Source: Pelomonas sp. SE-A7
Lineage (GTDB): Bacteria; Pseudomonadota; Gammaproteobacteria; Burkholderiales; Burkholderiaceae_C
DNA: 64,000 nucleotides
Assembly (NCBI RefSeq): GCF_030345705.1
Contig: NZ_JAUASW010000002.1
Span: forward strand, 310,001-374,000
Direction: 5' to 3'
The translations under genes and the position numbers were made by a program. Of this stretch, positions 25,815-34,557 are shown one piece after another (positions within the stretch are counted from its first letter, which is position 1; each line of letters opens with the position of its first letter). The notes under the pieces are model-generated. The model was given only the letters and a program-made list of their open reading frames with translations. It was not told where the DNA came from and searched no databases.

Positions 25815-27272
25815 TCAGCGCTTTTCCGGCTTGACCAGCACGATGTTTACGGCATCGCCCCGACGCACCACCATGCTGACCACCTTGGCCTTGTCCAGCT
25901 TGGCCAATTGGGCCTGGAACTGTTTGACGCTGCCGATTTCAGCGTTATCGACCGAGAGAATCAGGTCGCCAGCACGCAAACCGGCGCGTGCGGCGGGTCC
26001 TTCAGCGGCTTCGACGCGGACACCCGAGCGCAGCTTCAGTTCCTTCTTCTGGCTTTCGCCGATCTCACCCACACTCAGACCCAGCGAGTTCCCCCCCGCG
26101 GAATCAGGCGAGGCTTCGGTCTTCGCTGGCTCATCGTCGCTGGCTTCGGCCAACACGATAGACAACTCCTTATGGGCTCCTCGACGGAAGACCTGAACCG
26201 ACACCTTGCTACCCGGCTTGGTGGCTGCCGCAATTCGGCGCAGGTCGATCGCACGCTCAATCGCCTTGCCGTCGAACTTGGTGATGACGTCGCCACCCTC
26301 GATGCCGGCCTTCTCGGCAGCACTGCCGGCCACCACGCTGCTGACCAGGGCGCCTTGGGCCTTGCTGCCCAGGCCGATGGCCTCGGCGACATCCTTGCTC
26401 ACGTCCACCGGCAACAGTCCCATCATGCCGCGCTTGACCTTTCCACCGGCACGCAGTTGGTCGGCGACCCGGACCGCCTCGTCGATGGGGATGGCAAAGG
26501 AGATGCCCATGAAGCCGCCGCTCTGGCTGTAGATCTGCGAATTGATGCCTATGACCTCGCCGCGCAGATTGAGCAGGGGGCCGCCCGAATTGCCCGGATT
26601 GATGGCCACGTCGGTCTGGATCAGCGGCAGGAAGTCGCCGGTCTCACGTGCCTTGGCACTGACGATGCCGGCCGTCACCGTGTTCTCGAAGCCGAAGGGC
26701 GAACCGATGGCCATCACCCATTGGCCGACCTTGAGCTTGCTGGCGTCGCCGATCTTGAGGGCCGGCAGTCCGCCGGCCTCGATCTTGAGGACGGCGACGT
26801 CGGTGCGCCTATCCGCGCCAATCAGCTTGGCCTTGAACTCGCGCTTGTCGGTCAGCGTGACCATCACTTCGTCAGCGCCATCGACCACATGGGCATTGGT
26901 CATGACGTAGCCGTCGGCACTGAGGATGAATCCCGAGCCGACGCCGCGGCGCTGAGGCAGGTCCTCTTCGCCACCTCGGGGATTGCCGCGCCGCTGGTTG
27001 GGCGCAGGAATGCCGAAGCGCTTCAGGAACTCCTGCATCTGCTCATTCATCTCGGAATCAGCCGCATTGGGCTTCAGGCGCTCGGAGGTCCGAATGTTGA
27101 CCACCGACGGGCCCGCCTTCTCGACCAGCTCCGTGAAGTCAGGCAATTCGCCTCGCTGCGCATGACTTGGAGCCGGAGCGCCAGCCAGCGCCAGAGCCAG
27201 GGAAGCGACGGAAAGCAGCGCAACCAGAGGGTGCTTGGAGTCAGAACGGGGAGCGAGGTCGGAAGTCTTCAT
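25815..27272 (-). CDS. degP: DegP/MucD-type periplasmic serine protease
   Basis: A 485-residue HtrA-family protease and chaperone for misfolded envelope proteins. A signal peptide ends at about Ala38 (SHA). The catalytic triad is His128 (TNAHVV), Asp158 (RTDVAVLKI) and Ser229 (GNSGGP). Two PDZ domains follow (about 270-365 and 395-480). The ATG at 27272 starts the signal peptide; the frame reaches 27365 but that part is antisense-like. In related genomes this gene (mucD) follows rpoE-rseA-rseB, which is missing here. Two TTCGAA palindromes 20 bases apart lie directly upstream. Confidence 0.92.
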   Translation of the reverse strand: MKTSDLAPRSDSKHPLVALLSVASLALALAGAPAPSHAQRGELPDFTELVEKAGPSVVNIRTSERLKPNAADSEMNEQMQEFLKRFGIPAPNQRRGNPRGGEEDLPQRRGVGSGFILSADGYVMTNAHVVDGADEVMVTLTDKREFKAKLIGADRRTDVAVLKIEAGGLPALKIGDASKLKVGQWVMAIGSPFGFENTVTAGIVSAKARETGDFLPLIQTDVAINPGNSGGPLLNLRGEVIGINSQIYSQSGGFMGISFAIPIDEAVRVADQLRAGGKVKRGMMGLLPVDVSKDVAEAIGLGSKAQGALVSSVVAGSAAEKAGIEGGDVITKFDGKAIERAIDLRRIAAATKPGSKVSVQVFRRGAHKELSIVLAEASDDEPAKTEASPDSAGGNSLGLSVGEIGESQKKELKLRSGVRVEAAEGPAARAGLRAGDLILSVDNAEIGSVKQFQAQLAKLDKAKVVSMVVRRGDAVNIVLVKPEKR

Positions 27273-27273
27273 C

Positions 27274-27301
27274 GTTCGAAGGTCGGCGGTTGGGTTCGAA
27301 G
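27274..27301 (-). promoter_or_regulatory. two TTCGAA palindromes in the degP leader
   Basis: GTTCGAAG occurs at 27274-27281 and again at 27294-27301, exactly 20 bases or about two helix turns apart, and ends one base before the degP ATG. Paired sites with this spacing often bind a dimeric regulator. No typical SD sequence is visible between them and the start. Confidence 0.3.
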
Positions 27302-27361
27302 CTTGTCGCTCAGTCGCGTTGCTGGCGTGTTGCCGCACCGCAAGTAGAGCAAGCCAATGCC

Positions 27362-27805
27362 TCAAGACTGAGGTGGTTCAGCATACAGGCTTGTTCTCAA
27401 CATGACCCAATGCACCCCATGCCGACGACGGCTAAGCGCCAGGTAGCGAGGTGCCAGCCTTGTGGCCCAGCCCGCACCTGTCAGGCGGAGCAGCAGCCAC
27501 GAATCGAAGTCCAGGACAGGTTGGACCGCGACTTCGGTTTCGCGGCTCTGTGCGTCCAAGAGCTGCCAAGCCTGTCCATCCCATCTCAGGCGCTGTCCGG
27601 CGGGGCCAGCCCAACGCCACCAAAACCAGACACCCAACGGCACGATGGGAAGCAGCAGCCAGGCTGATTGACCCCAATGCTGAGCCAAGGCCAGAAGCAG
27701 GCCAGCCGCGGCCACGCCGGCCAGCCCTGCATTCAGCAGGCTCCAGGCGAAGTCACGGCTCAGGACAACTTGGAAGGGCGGCGGACTGCGCAGCTCAGGC
27801 TGCAT
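27362..27805 (-). CDS. small membrane protein, YgfX-like
   Basis: A 147-residue protein with two close membrane helices (about residues 20-42 and 48-65), then RLRWDGQAWQLL and a soluble tail. The two-helix plus RLRW-GQ-W layout resembles the YgfX (CptA, DUF1434) family, which in E. coli pairs with YgfY/SdhE. No sdhE-like gene lies next to it, so I hold this as a structural likeness only. It starts 13 bases after fabF ends, and may be co-transcribed with the fab genes. Confidence 0.5.
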   Translation of the reverse strand: MQPELRSPPPFQVVLSRDFAWSLLNAGLAGVAAAGLLLALAQHWGQSAWLLLPIVPLGVWFWWRWAGPAGQRLRWDGQAWQLLDAQSRETEVAVQPVLDFDSWLLLRLTGAGWATRLAPRYLALSRRRHGVHWVMLRTSLYAEPPQS

Positions 27806-27818
27806 GGCCGCCGACCTG

Positions 27819-29063
27819 TCAGACGCGCTTGAAGATCAGCGTGCCGTTAGTACCGCCGAAGCCAAAGTTGTTCTTGGCGGCGTACTCGATCTTCATCTCC
27901 CGCGCGGTGTTGGCGCAGTAGTCCAGGTCGCACTCGGGATCCTGGTTGAAGATATTGATCGTCGGCGGGGCGATCTGGTTGTGCACGGCCAGCGTGGTGA
28001 ACACCGACTCGATGCCGCCAGCGCCGCCCAGCAGATGGCCGGTCATGGACTTGGTCGAGCTGACCACCATCTTCTTGGCGTGGTCGCCAAAGGCCAGCTT
28101 GATCGCGTTGGTCTCGTTCACGTCGCCCAGCGGCGTGGAGGTGCCATGGGCGTTCATGTACTGGACCTGGTCCGGATTGAGGCCGGCATTGCGCAGGGCC
28201 GCGCGCATAGAGCGCTTGGGACCATCCACGTTGGGAGCCGTCATGTGATACGCGTCGGCGCCCATGCCGAAGCCAGCCAGCTCAGCGTAGATCTTGGCGC
28301 CGCGCTTCTTGGCATGCTCGTACTCCTCGAGCACCAGCACGCCAGCGCCCTCGCCCAGCACGAAGCCGTCGCGGTCCTTGTCCCAGGGACGGGACGCGGT
28401 CTTGGGGTCGTCGTTGCGGGTCGACAGCGCGCGGGCCGCGGCAAAGCCGCCAATGCCCAGCGGCGACACGGTCGACTCGGCACCGCCGGCGATCATCACG
28501 TCGGCGTCGCCGTATTCGATCAACCGCCCCGCTTCGCCAATGGCGTGCAGGCCGGTCGTGCAGGCCGTCACGATGGCAAGGTTCGGGCCTTGGAAGCCGT
28601 ACTTGATCGAGACATGGCCGGAAATCATGTTGATGATCGAAGCCGGCACGAAGAACGGCGACACGCGGCGCGGGCCGCGGTTCACCAGTTCGGCATGCGT
28701 TTCTTCGATCATCGGCAGGCCGCCGATGCCGGAGCCCACCAGCACGCCGATGCGCTCGGCCTGCTCTTCCGTCAACTGATCGTTCGTCGGGAGGCCCGCG
28801 TCCTGCACCGCCTGGATGGCCGCTGCCAGCCCAAAGTGGATGAAAGTGTCCATCGTCCGAGCTTCCTTGCTGGACATGTAGGCACTGACATCGAAGCCCT
28901 TGACCTCGCCCGCGAACTGGCAGGCGAAGGCACTGGCGTCAAAACGGCTGATGCGGTCAATGCCGGACTGACCGGCCAGGATGTTGGTCCAGCCTTCGGC
29001 CACCGTGTTGCCCACGGGGCTGATCAGGCCGAGACCGGTGATGACGACGCGACGACGGCTCAT
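27819..29063 (-). CDS. fabF: 3-oxoacyl-[acyl-carrier-protein] synthase II
   Basis: A 414-residue condensing enzyme that extends acyl-ACP with malonyl-ACP in fatty-acid synthesis. The Cys-His-His triad is present: Cys168 in VTACTTG, and the two His in NAHGTSTPLGD and SMTGHLLGGAGG. VVITGLGLISPVG at the N-terminus is typical of KAS II. It lies 55 bases after acpP, whose product carries its substrates, at the end of plsX-fabHDG-acpP-fabF. Confidence 0.95.
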   Translation of the reverse strand: MSRRRVVITGLGLISPVGNTVAEGWTNILAGQSGIDRISRFDASAFACQFAGEVKGFDVSAYMSSKEARTMDTFIHFGLAAAIQAVQDAGLPTNDQLTEEQAERIGVLVGSGIGGLPMIEETHAELVNRGPRRVSPFFVPASIINMISGHVSIKYGFQGPNLAIVTACTTGLHAIGEAGRLIEYGDADVMIAGGAESTVSPLGIGGFAAARALSTRNDDPKTASRPWDKDRDGFVLGEGAGVLVLEEYEHAKKRGAKIYAELAGFGMGADAYHMTAPNVDGPKRSMRAALRNAGLNPDQVQYMNAHGTSTPLGDVNETNAIKLAFGDHAKKMVVSSTKSMTGHLLGGAGGIESVFTTLAVHNQIAPPTINIFNQDPECDLDYCANTAREMKIEYAAKNNFGFGGTNGTLIFKRV

Positions 29064-29118
29064 GCGGTACGGGAATCAGTTGACGGTCGGCCGCGAGGGA
29101 ACGCGGCCGCTTGCTTCA

Positions 29119-29358
29119 TCAGGCCTTCTGGGCCTTCTGGGCGTAGTCGATCGCCAGCTGGACGGTGGTGATCTTCTCGGCCTCTTCGTCCGGGATCTCG
29201 ATGCCGAACTCGTCTTCCAGGGCCATCACCAGTTCCACGGTGTCCAGAGAATCGGCGCCCAGGTCGGCCACGAAGGCCTTTTCATTGGTCACATCGGCTT
29301 CGGGCACGCCGAGTTGCTCGGCGATGATTTTCTTGACACGTGCTTCGATATCGCTCAT
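29119..29358 (-). CDS. acpP: acyl carrier protein
   Basis: A 79-residue acidic four-helix protein that carries growing acyl chains. The phosphopantetheine site is Ser37 in LGADSLDTVEL. The ATG at 29358 follows a very strong GGAGGAG ribosome site, which fits its high abundance; the frame extends to 29382 but the SD decides the start. It has its own likely promoter upstream at 29397-29426. AcpS (18513-18905) is its activating enzyme. Confidence 0.96.
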   Translation of the reverse strand: MSDIEARVKKIIAEQLGVPEADVTNEKAFVADLGADSLDTVELVMALEDEFGIEIPDEEAEKITTVQLAIDYAQKAQKA

Positions 29359-29396
29359 GACTCCTCCAAGAGGGGTTTGCAAAGGAACAGCCCGGG

Positions 29397-29426
29397 ATTC
29401 TAAGGCCTCTAGGGTGACGCCCCTAA
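29397..29426 (-). promoter_or_regulatory. candidate acpP promoter
   Basis: In the 144-base gap between fabG and acpP the minus strand has a good TAGAAT -10 box (29402-29397). TTAGGG lies 18 bases upstream (29426-29421) as a weak -35. A separate promoter is expected since acpP is needed at much higher levels than fabG. Confidence 0.45.
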
Positions 29427-29502
29427 GACAGGGGTCAGGGCACCTGGAAAGCCTTCACCGGCCGGGCAGAAACCGGTGGGCGGACGCGTGATGCGTGCCG
29501 CC

Positions 29503-30240
29503 TCAGTTCATGAACATGCCTCCATTGACATGCAGTTCGGTGCCGGTGATATAGCCGGCCGCCGGCGAGGCCAGGAAGGCCACGGCATCGGCAATCTCCT
29601 TGGGCTCGCCCAGGCGACCAACCGGAATCTGCGCCAGCAGCGCGGCCTTCTGGGCCTCGGGCAGGACCTCGGTCATGTCGGTGGCGATGAAGCCGGGCGC
29701 GACACAGTTGACGGTGATGCCGCGGCTACCCAGTTCGCGGGCCAGCGAGCGGGTCATGCCGGCCACGCCGGCCTTGGCGGCGGCGTAGTTGGCCTGGCCG
29801 GCATTGCCGGAAGCCCCCACCACGGAGGTGATGCTGATGATGCGGCCGTAGCGCTGCTTCATCATCGTGCGCATCACGGCGCGGCACATGCGGAACACGG
29901 CCTTGAGATTGGTGTCGGCCACCGCATCCCAGTCCTCGTCCTTCATGCGCATGGCCAGGGTGTCGCGCGTGATGCCGGCGTTGTTGATCAGGATCTGCAG
30001 GCCGCCCTGCGTCTTGACGATCTCGTCGATGGCGGCATCGACCGCCGCTGCGTCATTGACGTTCAGCACGATGCCTCGGCCGCCCAAGGGCGCCAGCGCT
30101 TCGCTGATACCAGCGGCGCCGGATTCGCTGGTGGCCGTGCCGATCACGACATAGCCGCGCTCCGCCAAGGTCAGCGCGATGGAACGACCGATTCCGCGGC
30201 TGGCCCCGGTCACCAGGGCAACTTGCTTGTTCTCACTCAT
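29503..30240 (-). CDS. fabG: 3-oxoacyl-[acyl-carrier-protein] reductase
   Basis: A 245-residue short-chain dehydrogenase that reduces 3-oxoacyl-ACP with NADPH. The cofactor motif TGASRGIG is at residues 14-21, NNAG lies near residue 86, and the catalytic Ser-Tyr-Lys set includes NYAAAKAG near residue 151. The C-terminal ITGTELHVNGGMFM is typical of FabG. It sits between fabD and acpP in the usual order. Confidence 0.95.
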   Translation of the reverse strand: MSENKQVALVTGASRGIGRSIALTLAERGYVVIGTATSESGAAGISEALAPLGGRGIVLNVNDAAAVDAAIDEIVKTQGGLQILINNAGITRDTLAMRMKDEDWDAVADTNLKAVFRMCRAVMRTMMKQRYGRIISITSVVGASGNAGQANYAAAKAGVAGMTRSLARELGSRGITVNCVAPGFIATDMTEVLPEAQKAALLAQIPVGRLGEPKEIADAVAFLASPAAGYITGTELHVNGGMFMN

Positions 30241-30253
30241 GGATAACGTCCTC

Positions 30254-31195
30254 TCAGGCCAGCAAGGCCTTGGCCTCGGCCAGCGAGGCCGGATCCAGCA
30301 CCGTGGTGCTCTGCAGCTCGCCGTCGATGCGCTTGACCATGCCCGACAGCACCTTGCCCGGGCCGCATTCGATGATGTGGCTCAGGCCTCGCGCCTTCAG
30401 TGCCTGGATCACCTCGACCCAGCGAACCGGACCGAAAGCCTGGCGGTACAGCGCGTCGCGCAGGGCGTCAGCCGAGTCCGTCACGGTCACGTCGATGTTG
30501 TTGACGATGGGGAAGGCCTGGGCCGCGAAACTGGTCGCGGCCAGCTTCTCGCGCAGCCGCTCGGCGGCTGGCTTCATCAGGCTGGAATGGAAGGGAGCCG
30601 ACACCGACAGCGGCAACGCGCGCTTGGCGCCTGCAGCTTTCAGCACCTCTGCAGCCTTCTCGGCGCCAGCCTTGCTGCCGGCGATCACGGTCTGCTTGGG
30701 GTCGTTGAAGTTCACGGCCTCGACCACTTCGCCACTTTCGGCCGCGGCCTGAGCACAGCCAGCGCGAACGGCTTCGCCGTCCAGGCCCAGGATGGCGTAC
30801 ATCGCACCGGTGCCAACCGGCACAGCTTCCTGCATGGCCTGCGCACGGAAGCGCACCAGCGGCAGCGCCTCGGCCAGGCTCAGTGCACCCGATGCGACCA
30901 AGGCCGTGTATTCACCCAGCGAATGGCCGGCCGCAGCGGCCGGCACCAGGCCGGTCTCGGCGATCCAGGCGCGGTAGCAGGCGATGCCCGCGGTCAGCAT
31001 GACCGGCTGGGTATTGGTCGTCAGGTCCAGTTGTTCCTTGGGGCCGGCCTTGATCAGCGCGGCCATGTCCTCGCCCAGCGCGCTTGAGGCCTCGGCCAAC
31101 GTGCGGGCCACCTCGGGATGGTCGCCCCAGGCGTCCAGCATGCCCACGGCTTGAGAGCCCTGGCCGGGGAACACGAATGCGAATGCGGTTGTCAT
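30254..31195 (-). CDS. fabD: malonyl-CoA:[acyl-carrier-protein] transacylase
   Basis: A 313-residue transferase that loads malonate from CoA onto acyl carrier protein. The N-terminal FVFPGQGSQ and the nucleophile elbow GHSLGEYTAL with Ser92 are intact. The catalytic His is expected in FNDPKQ-adjacent or APFHSSLM text; APFHSSLM is present near residue 203. It starts 23 bases after fabH. Confidence 0.95.
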   Translation of the reverse strand: MTTAFAFVFPGQGSQAVGMLDAWGDHPEVARTLAEASSALGEDMAALIKAGPKEQLDLTTNTQPVMLTAGIACYRAWIAETGLVPAAAAGHSLGEYTALVASGALSLAEALPLVRFRAQAMQEAVPVGTGAMYAILGLDGEAVRAGCAQAAAESGEVVEAVNFNDPKQTVIAGSKAGAEKAAEVLKAAGAKRALPLSVSAPFHSSLMKPAAERLREKLAATSFAAQAFPIVNNIDVTVTDSADALRDALYRQAFGPVRWVEVIQALKARGLSHIIECGPGKVLSGMVKRIDGELQSTTVLDPASLAEAKALLA

Positions 31196-31218
31196 GTCGT
31201 TCTTCTCTTGCTCTCGAA

Positions 31219-32208
31219 TCAGAGGTCCAGCAGCACGGCGCCCCAGGTGAAGCCGCCGCCCACGCCTTCCAGCATCACCGTGTCACCGGCCTTGATCTTG
31301 CCGCTGCGCACGGCAGCATCCAGCGCCAGCGGAATCGAGGCCGCGGAGGTGTTGCCATGCTCGTCCACGGTGACGATCAGCTTGTCCATCGGCAGCTTCA
31401 GCTTCTTGGCCGTGCCCTGCATGATGCGGATATTGGCTTGGTGCGGAATCAGCCAGTCGATGTCGCCGTCCTGCTTGCCGGCCTTCTCCAGCACCGAGCG
31501 CGCCACCTTCTCGAGCACGCCGACCGCCAGCTTGAAGACGCCCTGCCCATCCATCTTCAGGAACGGATGACCGGTCACCGCGCCGCCGGCCACCTGGCCG
31601 GGGACGCAAAGGATGTCCACATGGCGGCCATCGGCATGAAGCTCGGTGGCGAGGATGCCGGGCTTGTCGCTGGCGCCGAGCACCACGGCACCGGCGCCGT
31701 CGCCGAACAGCACGCAGGTGGTGCGGTCCTTGAAGTCCAGGATGCGGGAGAACACTTCGGCGCCGATGACGAGCGCCTTGCTGGCCGCGCCGCTCTTGAT
31801 CATCGAGTCGGCCACGGTCATCGCGTAGACGAAGCCCGAGCAGACCGCCTGCACGTCAAAGGCAGCGCAGCCGGCGATGCCCAGCTTTTGCTGCAACAGG
31901 CAGGCTGTCGAGGGGAAGACCATGTCGGGCGTCGAAGTCGCGACGATGATCAGGTCGATCTCGCCGGCCTGAAGGCCGGCAGCCTCCAATGCAGCCTTGG
32001 CTGCAGGCAGGGCCAAGTCACTGGACGTGACCTCGGGCGCAGCGAAATGGCGAGCGCGGATACCGGTGCGCTCGATGATCCATTCATCCGAAGTCTCGAT
32101 GCCGTCAGCCGCCAGGCGCTGGGCCAGGTCGGTGTTGGTGACGCGATTGGGGGGCAGGTAGCTACCCGTGCCGAGTACACGGGAATAGCGGGGAAGAGCT
32201 GAATTCAT
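31219..32208 (-). CDS. fabH: 3-oxoacyl-[acyl-carrier-protein] synthase III
   Basis: A 329-residue condensing enzyme that starts fatty-acid synthesis from acetyl-CoA and malonyl-ACP. Catalytic Cys123 lies in AVCSGFVYAM, the His in LIPHQANIRIM and the Asn in EHGNTSAAS. GTGSYLPPNRVTN at the start is typical. Its ATG overlaps the plsX stop as ATGA. It links phospholipid precursor supply (plsX) with chain initiation. Confidence 0.95.
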   Translation of the reverse strand: MNSALPRYSRVLGTGSYLPPNRVTNTDLAQRLAADGIETSDEWIIERTGIRARHFAAPEVTSSDLALPAAKAALEAAGLQAGEIDLIIVATSTPDMVFPSTACLLQQKLGIAGCAAFDVQAVCSGFVYAMTVADSMIKSGAASKALVIGAEVFSRILDFKDRTTCVLFGDGAGAVVLGASDKPGILATELHADGRHVDILCVPGQVAGGAVTGHPFLKMDGQGVFKLAVGVLEKVARSVLEKAGKQDGDIDWLIPHQANIRIMQGTAKKLKLPMDKLIVTVDEHGNTSAASIPLALDAAVRSGKIKAGDTVMLEGVGGGFTWGAVLLDL

Positions 32209-33314
32209 GCGGGGTGGGCGGACGGGGCCGCCTTGTCTCCTGCGTCGTCGTTGGCCGCCGGCTTGGGGCAGGCCTGCATTGTGTCGACCACGCGATCGTG
32301 AACCCGGTCCAGGAGCCGGTTGCGGGCCGCATCATAAGCCCTGTTCAGCGCCGTCTCGAAGGCGAAGGCATCGGCCGAACCATGGGCCTTGAACACCAGG
32401 CCGCGCAGGCCCAGCAGCGCCGCGCCGCTGTAGCGACGGTGATCCACGCGAGCCTTCAGCCGGTTCAGCACCGGCAGTGCCACGACGGCCGCCAGCTTGC
32501 CGTACAGGCTGCCGGTGAATTCCTGCTTGATGAAGCCGACCAGCATCGAGGCCAGGCCTTCGGCGGTCTTGAGCGCCACGTTGCCGACGAAGCCATCGCA
32601 GACGACGATGTCGGCCGTGCCCTTGAAGATGTCATTGCCTTCCACGTTGCCGTGGAAGTTGAGTTGGCCGGCCGCGGCGACCGCACGTAGCATCTCGCCG
32701 GCGCGCTTGATGGTCTCGCTGCCCTTGATCTGCTCCTCGCCGACATTGAGCAGGCCGACGCTGGGATCGGCCTTGCCGTCCACCGCCTGCACCAGAGCCG
32801 AGCCCATGATGGCGAACTGCAGCAAGTGCTCAGCTTCGCAATCGACGTTGGCACCCAGGTCCAGCACGGTCGTGAACCCGCCCTTCTGGTTGGGCATCAC
32901 CGTGGCCAGCGCCGGACGGTCAATGCCGTCCATGGTCTTGAGCAGATAGCGGGAGACCGCCATCAAGGCACCGGTGTTGCCGGCCGAGACACAGGCCTGC
33001 GCTGCCGCCTGACCACCCTCACCCGGCTTGACCTGGCCGATGGCCACGCGCATCGAGGAATCGCGCTTGCGGCGCATCGCCACTTCGACCGGGTCGTCCA
33101 TCTCGACCACTTCGCTGGCCGCGACGATGCGGCAGCGCGGCCATTGGGCCGCCTCGGCCAAAGCCTCGGGCTTGCCCACCAGCAGCAACTCGGCCTCGGG
33201 ATGACGCGCCAGGAAGGCCTTGCAAGCCGGCAGCGTGATCGAAGGACCATGGTCGCCGCCCATGCAGTCGACCGACAGGCGCACGACGCCGCTCTTATCC
33301 ACCATTGCGTTCAT
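32205..33314 (-). CDS. plsX: phosphate acyltransferase PlsX
   Basis: A 369-residue enzyme that makes acyl-phosphate from acyl-ACP for phospholipid synthesis. LSVDCMGGDHGP at residues 13-24 and the CVSAGNTGALMA and VDCEAEHLLQFA segments are family marks. A C-terminal tail of about 25 residues rich in Ala, Pro and Asp is not part of the fold. A second ATG lies nine bases inside (MNAMVDK), so the start could be 33305. It begins the plsX-fabHDG set, downstream of rpmF. Confidence 0.94.
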   Translation of the reverse strand: MNAMVDKSGVVRLSVDCMGGDHGPSITLPACKAFLARHPEAELLLVGKPEALAEAAQWPRCRIVAASEVVEMDDPVEVAMRRKRDSSMRVAIGQVKPGEGGQAAAQACVSAGNTGALMAVSRYLLKTMDGIDRPALATVMPNQKGGFTTVLDLGANVDCEAEHLLQFAIMGSALVQAVDGKADPSVGLLNVGEEQIKGSETIKRAGEMLRAVAAAGQLNFHGNVEGNDIFKGTADIVVCDGFVGNVALKTAEGLASMLVGFIKQEFTGSLYGKLAAVVALPVLNRLKARVDHRRYSGAALLGLRGLVFKAHGSADAFAFETALNRAYDAARNRLLDRVHDRVVDTMQACPKPAANDDAGDKAAPSAHPA

Positions 33315-33422
33315 CGAAATCTTGTCAGCGCGATCCTGTCGATCGCGAAGCCGCAGACCTTACGCGAGCGCCAGGCTCGCGGCAAGCGGGCGCACCCGCA
33401 GCAGAATGCCAGCGCAGAAATA

Positions 33423-33460
33423 CAAAAACCCAGCCCTGCTTCAAGCTAGCAGGCCGGGTC
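33423..33460 (-). terminator. intrinsic terminator between rpmF and plsX
   Basis: On the minus strand an ACCC-GCC-TGC stem pairs across 33459-33428 with one G-U pair and a one-base bulge, then TTTTTG. It would end part of the rpmF transcript before plsX, letting the ribosomal protein be made in excess. Confidence 0.6.
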
Positions 33461-33534
33461 TTGTCGTTCACCGTAGAACCGCTTCGAAGGTCATCCTGCC
33501 CGCAGGCCGACGACCCATTCGCAAGTCAGTGCTA

Positions 33535-33720
33535 TCAGGCGGCGTCAGCCTTGGTCTTCAGGACCTTGCGGCCGCGATAGAAACCATTGGGGCTGATGTG
33601 GTGACGCAGATGCACTTCGCCGGTGGTCGGCTCGATCGCGGTGCCCGGGTTCACCAGGGCATTGTGCGAGCGGTGCATGCCACGCTTGGAAGGCGACTTC
33701 TTGTTTTGCTGAACGGCCAT
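33535..33720 (-). CDS. rpmF: 50S ribosomal protein L32
   Basis: A 61-residue basic protein, the normal L32 size. The start AVQQNKKSPSKRGMHRSHNAL and the HLRHHISPNGFYRGRKV segment are diagnostic. The zinc-binding Cys set of some L32 forms is absent, as usual for proteobacteria. It lies between yceD and plsX, the conserved arrangement that ties ribosome and membrane synthesis. Confidence 0.96.
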   Translation of the reverse strand: MAVQQNKKSPSKRGMHRSHNALVNPGTAIEPTTGEVHLRHHISPNGFYRGRKVLKTKADAA

Positions 33721-33894
33721 GAATTTCTCCTGCGGCTAACGGTTTGAGGCTTGTCCTGTCGGCAACACGATTGGCACAAGAGGTTCTAGACCTATCAATA
33801 CCTGCCACCGTCGCCTGGGCTACCCCCGGGAAATCCACTCGGCGGCCCGCGCAAATGCACTAGCCATGGGACATGGGACCCGGGAAAGCCCGCG

Positions 33895-33923
33895 ATTCTA
33901 GCACGGGTTCAGGGGATCCCCAA
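33895..33923 (-). promoter_or_regulatory. candidate rpmF-plsX promoter
   Basis: On the minus strand TTGGGG (33923-33918), a 17-base spacer and TAGAAT (33900-33895) form a good sigma-70 promoter. It starts inside the 223-base gap between yceD and rpmF, leaving a leader of about 170 bases that contains GGGC/CCCGGG-type short repeats. Confidence 0.6.
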
Positions 33924-33943
33924 ACCTCTGCCATGCGCCGGAA

Positions 33944-34507
33944 CTACTGGGTTCCGCCGCCCTTCTTCAGCGCGGCCAGCGCGGCAAAGGGGTTGGGACG
34001 CTCCTCTTCGATCTCCTCGTCGACCGAGGCGGGTACGGCCAAGGGCTGAGGGCAGCTGTCGTGGCGCGGCACCAGCGGCAGTGCCAGCAGGATCTCGTCC
34101 TCGATCAGTTCGGCCAGATCGAAGCTGCGCGACAACTCCAGCACGTCTTCATCGCTGTTGGCGTCCAGCTCGGCAGCCGTGGCCTCGTCCTTGGCGAAAC
34201 GGAAGCTGTGCTCCAGCGCCAGGGCTTCGGTCACCGGCTTGAGGCAGCGCTGGCAGGTCAGTGCGGCGCTGGCGTCGATCTTGAGATGCAGCCAGACCTG
34301 CGACTCGCCGCCGCGCGGCTCATGCAATTCGCCCTCGGCGGACCAGCGAACCGGCGGCCATTGCTCGGCCGGCGCCTCGGGCGCGGCCATCTCGGCCATA
34401 CGTCCCAGGCTGGTGGCCGGCCATTCGCCTTGCAGACTCCCCGCGTCCTGCGCGAAGGCAGCCACGTCGAGCTTGCGGGGATCGAATACGCGTTCTTTCT
34501 TCTTCAT
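33944..34507 (-). CDS. yceD: YceD/DUF177 family protein
   Basis: A 187-residue protein of the DUF177 family, which is linked to 23S rRNA accumulation in E. coli and plants. The CQRCLKPV motif near residue 85 and a following acidic stretch (DEDVLELSRSFDLAELIEDEILLALP) are the family signature. It is always found next to rpmF, as here. The ATG at 34507 is 50 bases from the divergent maf gene. Confidence 0.9.
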   Translation of the reverse strand: MKKKERVFDPRKLDVAAFAQDAGSLQGEWPATSLGRMAEMAAPEAPAEQWPPVRWSAEGELHEPRGGESQVWLHLKIDASAALTCQRCLKPVTEALALEHSFRFAKDEATAAELDANSDEDVLELSRSFDLAELIEDEILLALPLVPRHDSCPQPLAVPASVDEEIEEERPNPFAALAALKKGGGTQ

Positions 34508-34557
34508 GCCGCAAGTGTAAGAGCCGGCCGGCCAGGCCCATCCCCGACAATCGCGCC

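Noticed and set aside
25800..27347. A 515-residue plus-strand frame opposite degP
   Set aside because: The minus strand has the full protease triad and PDZ domains; the plus frame shows no domain.
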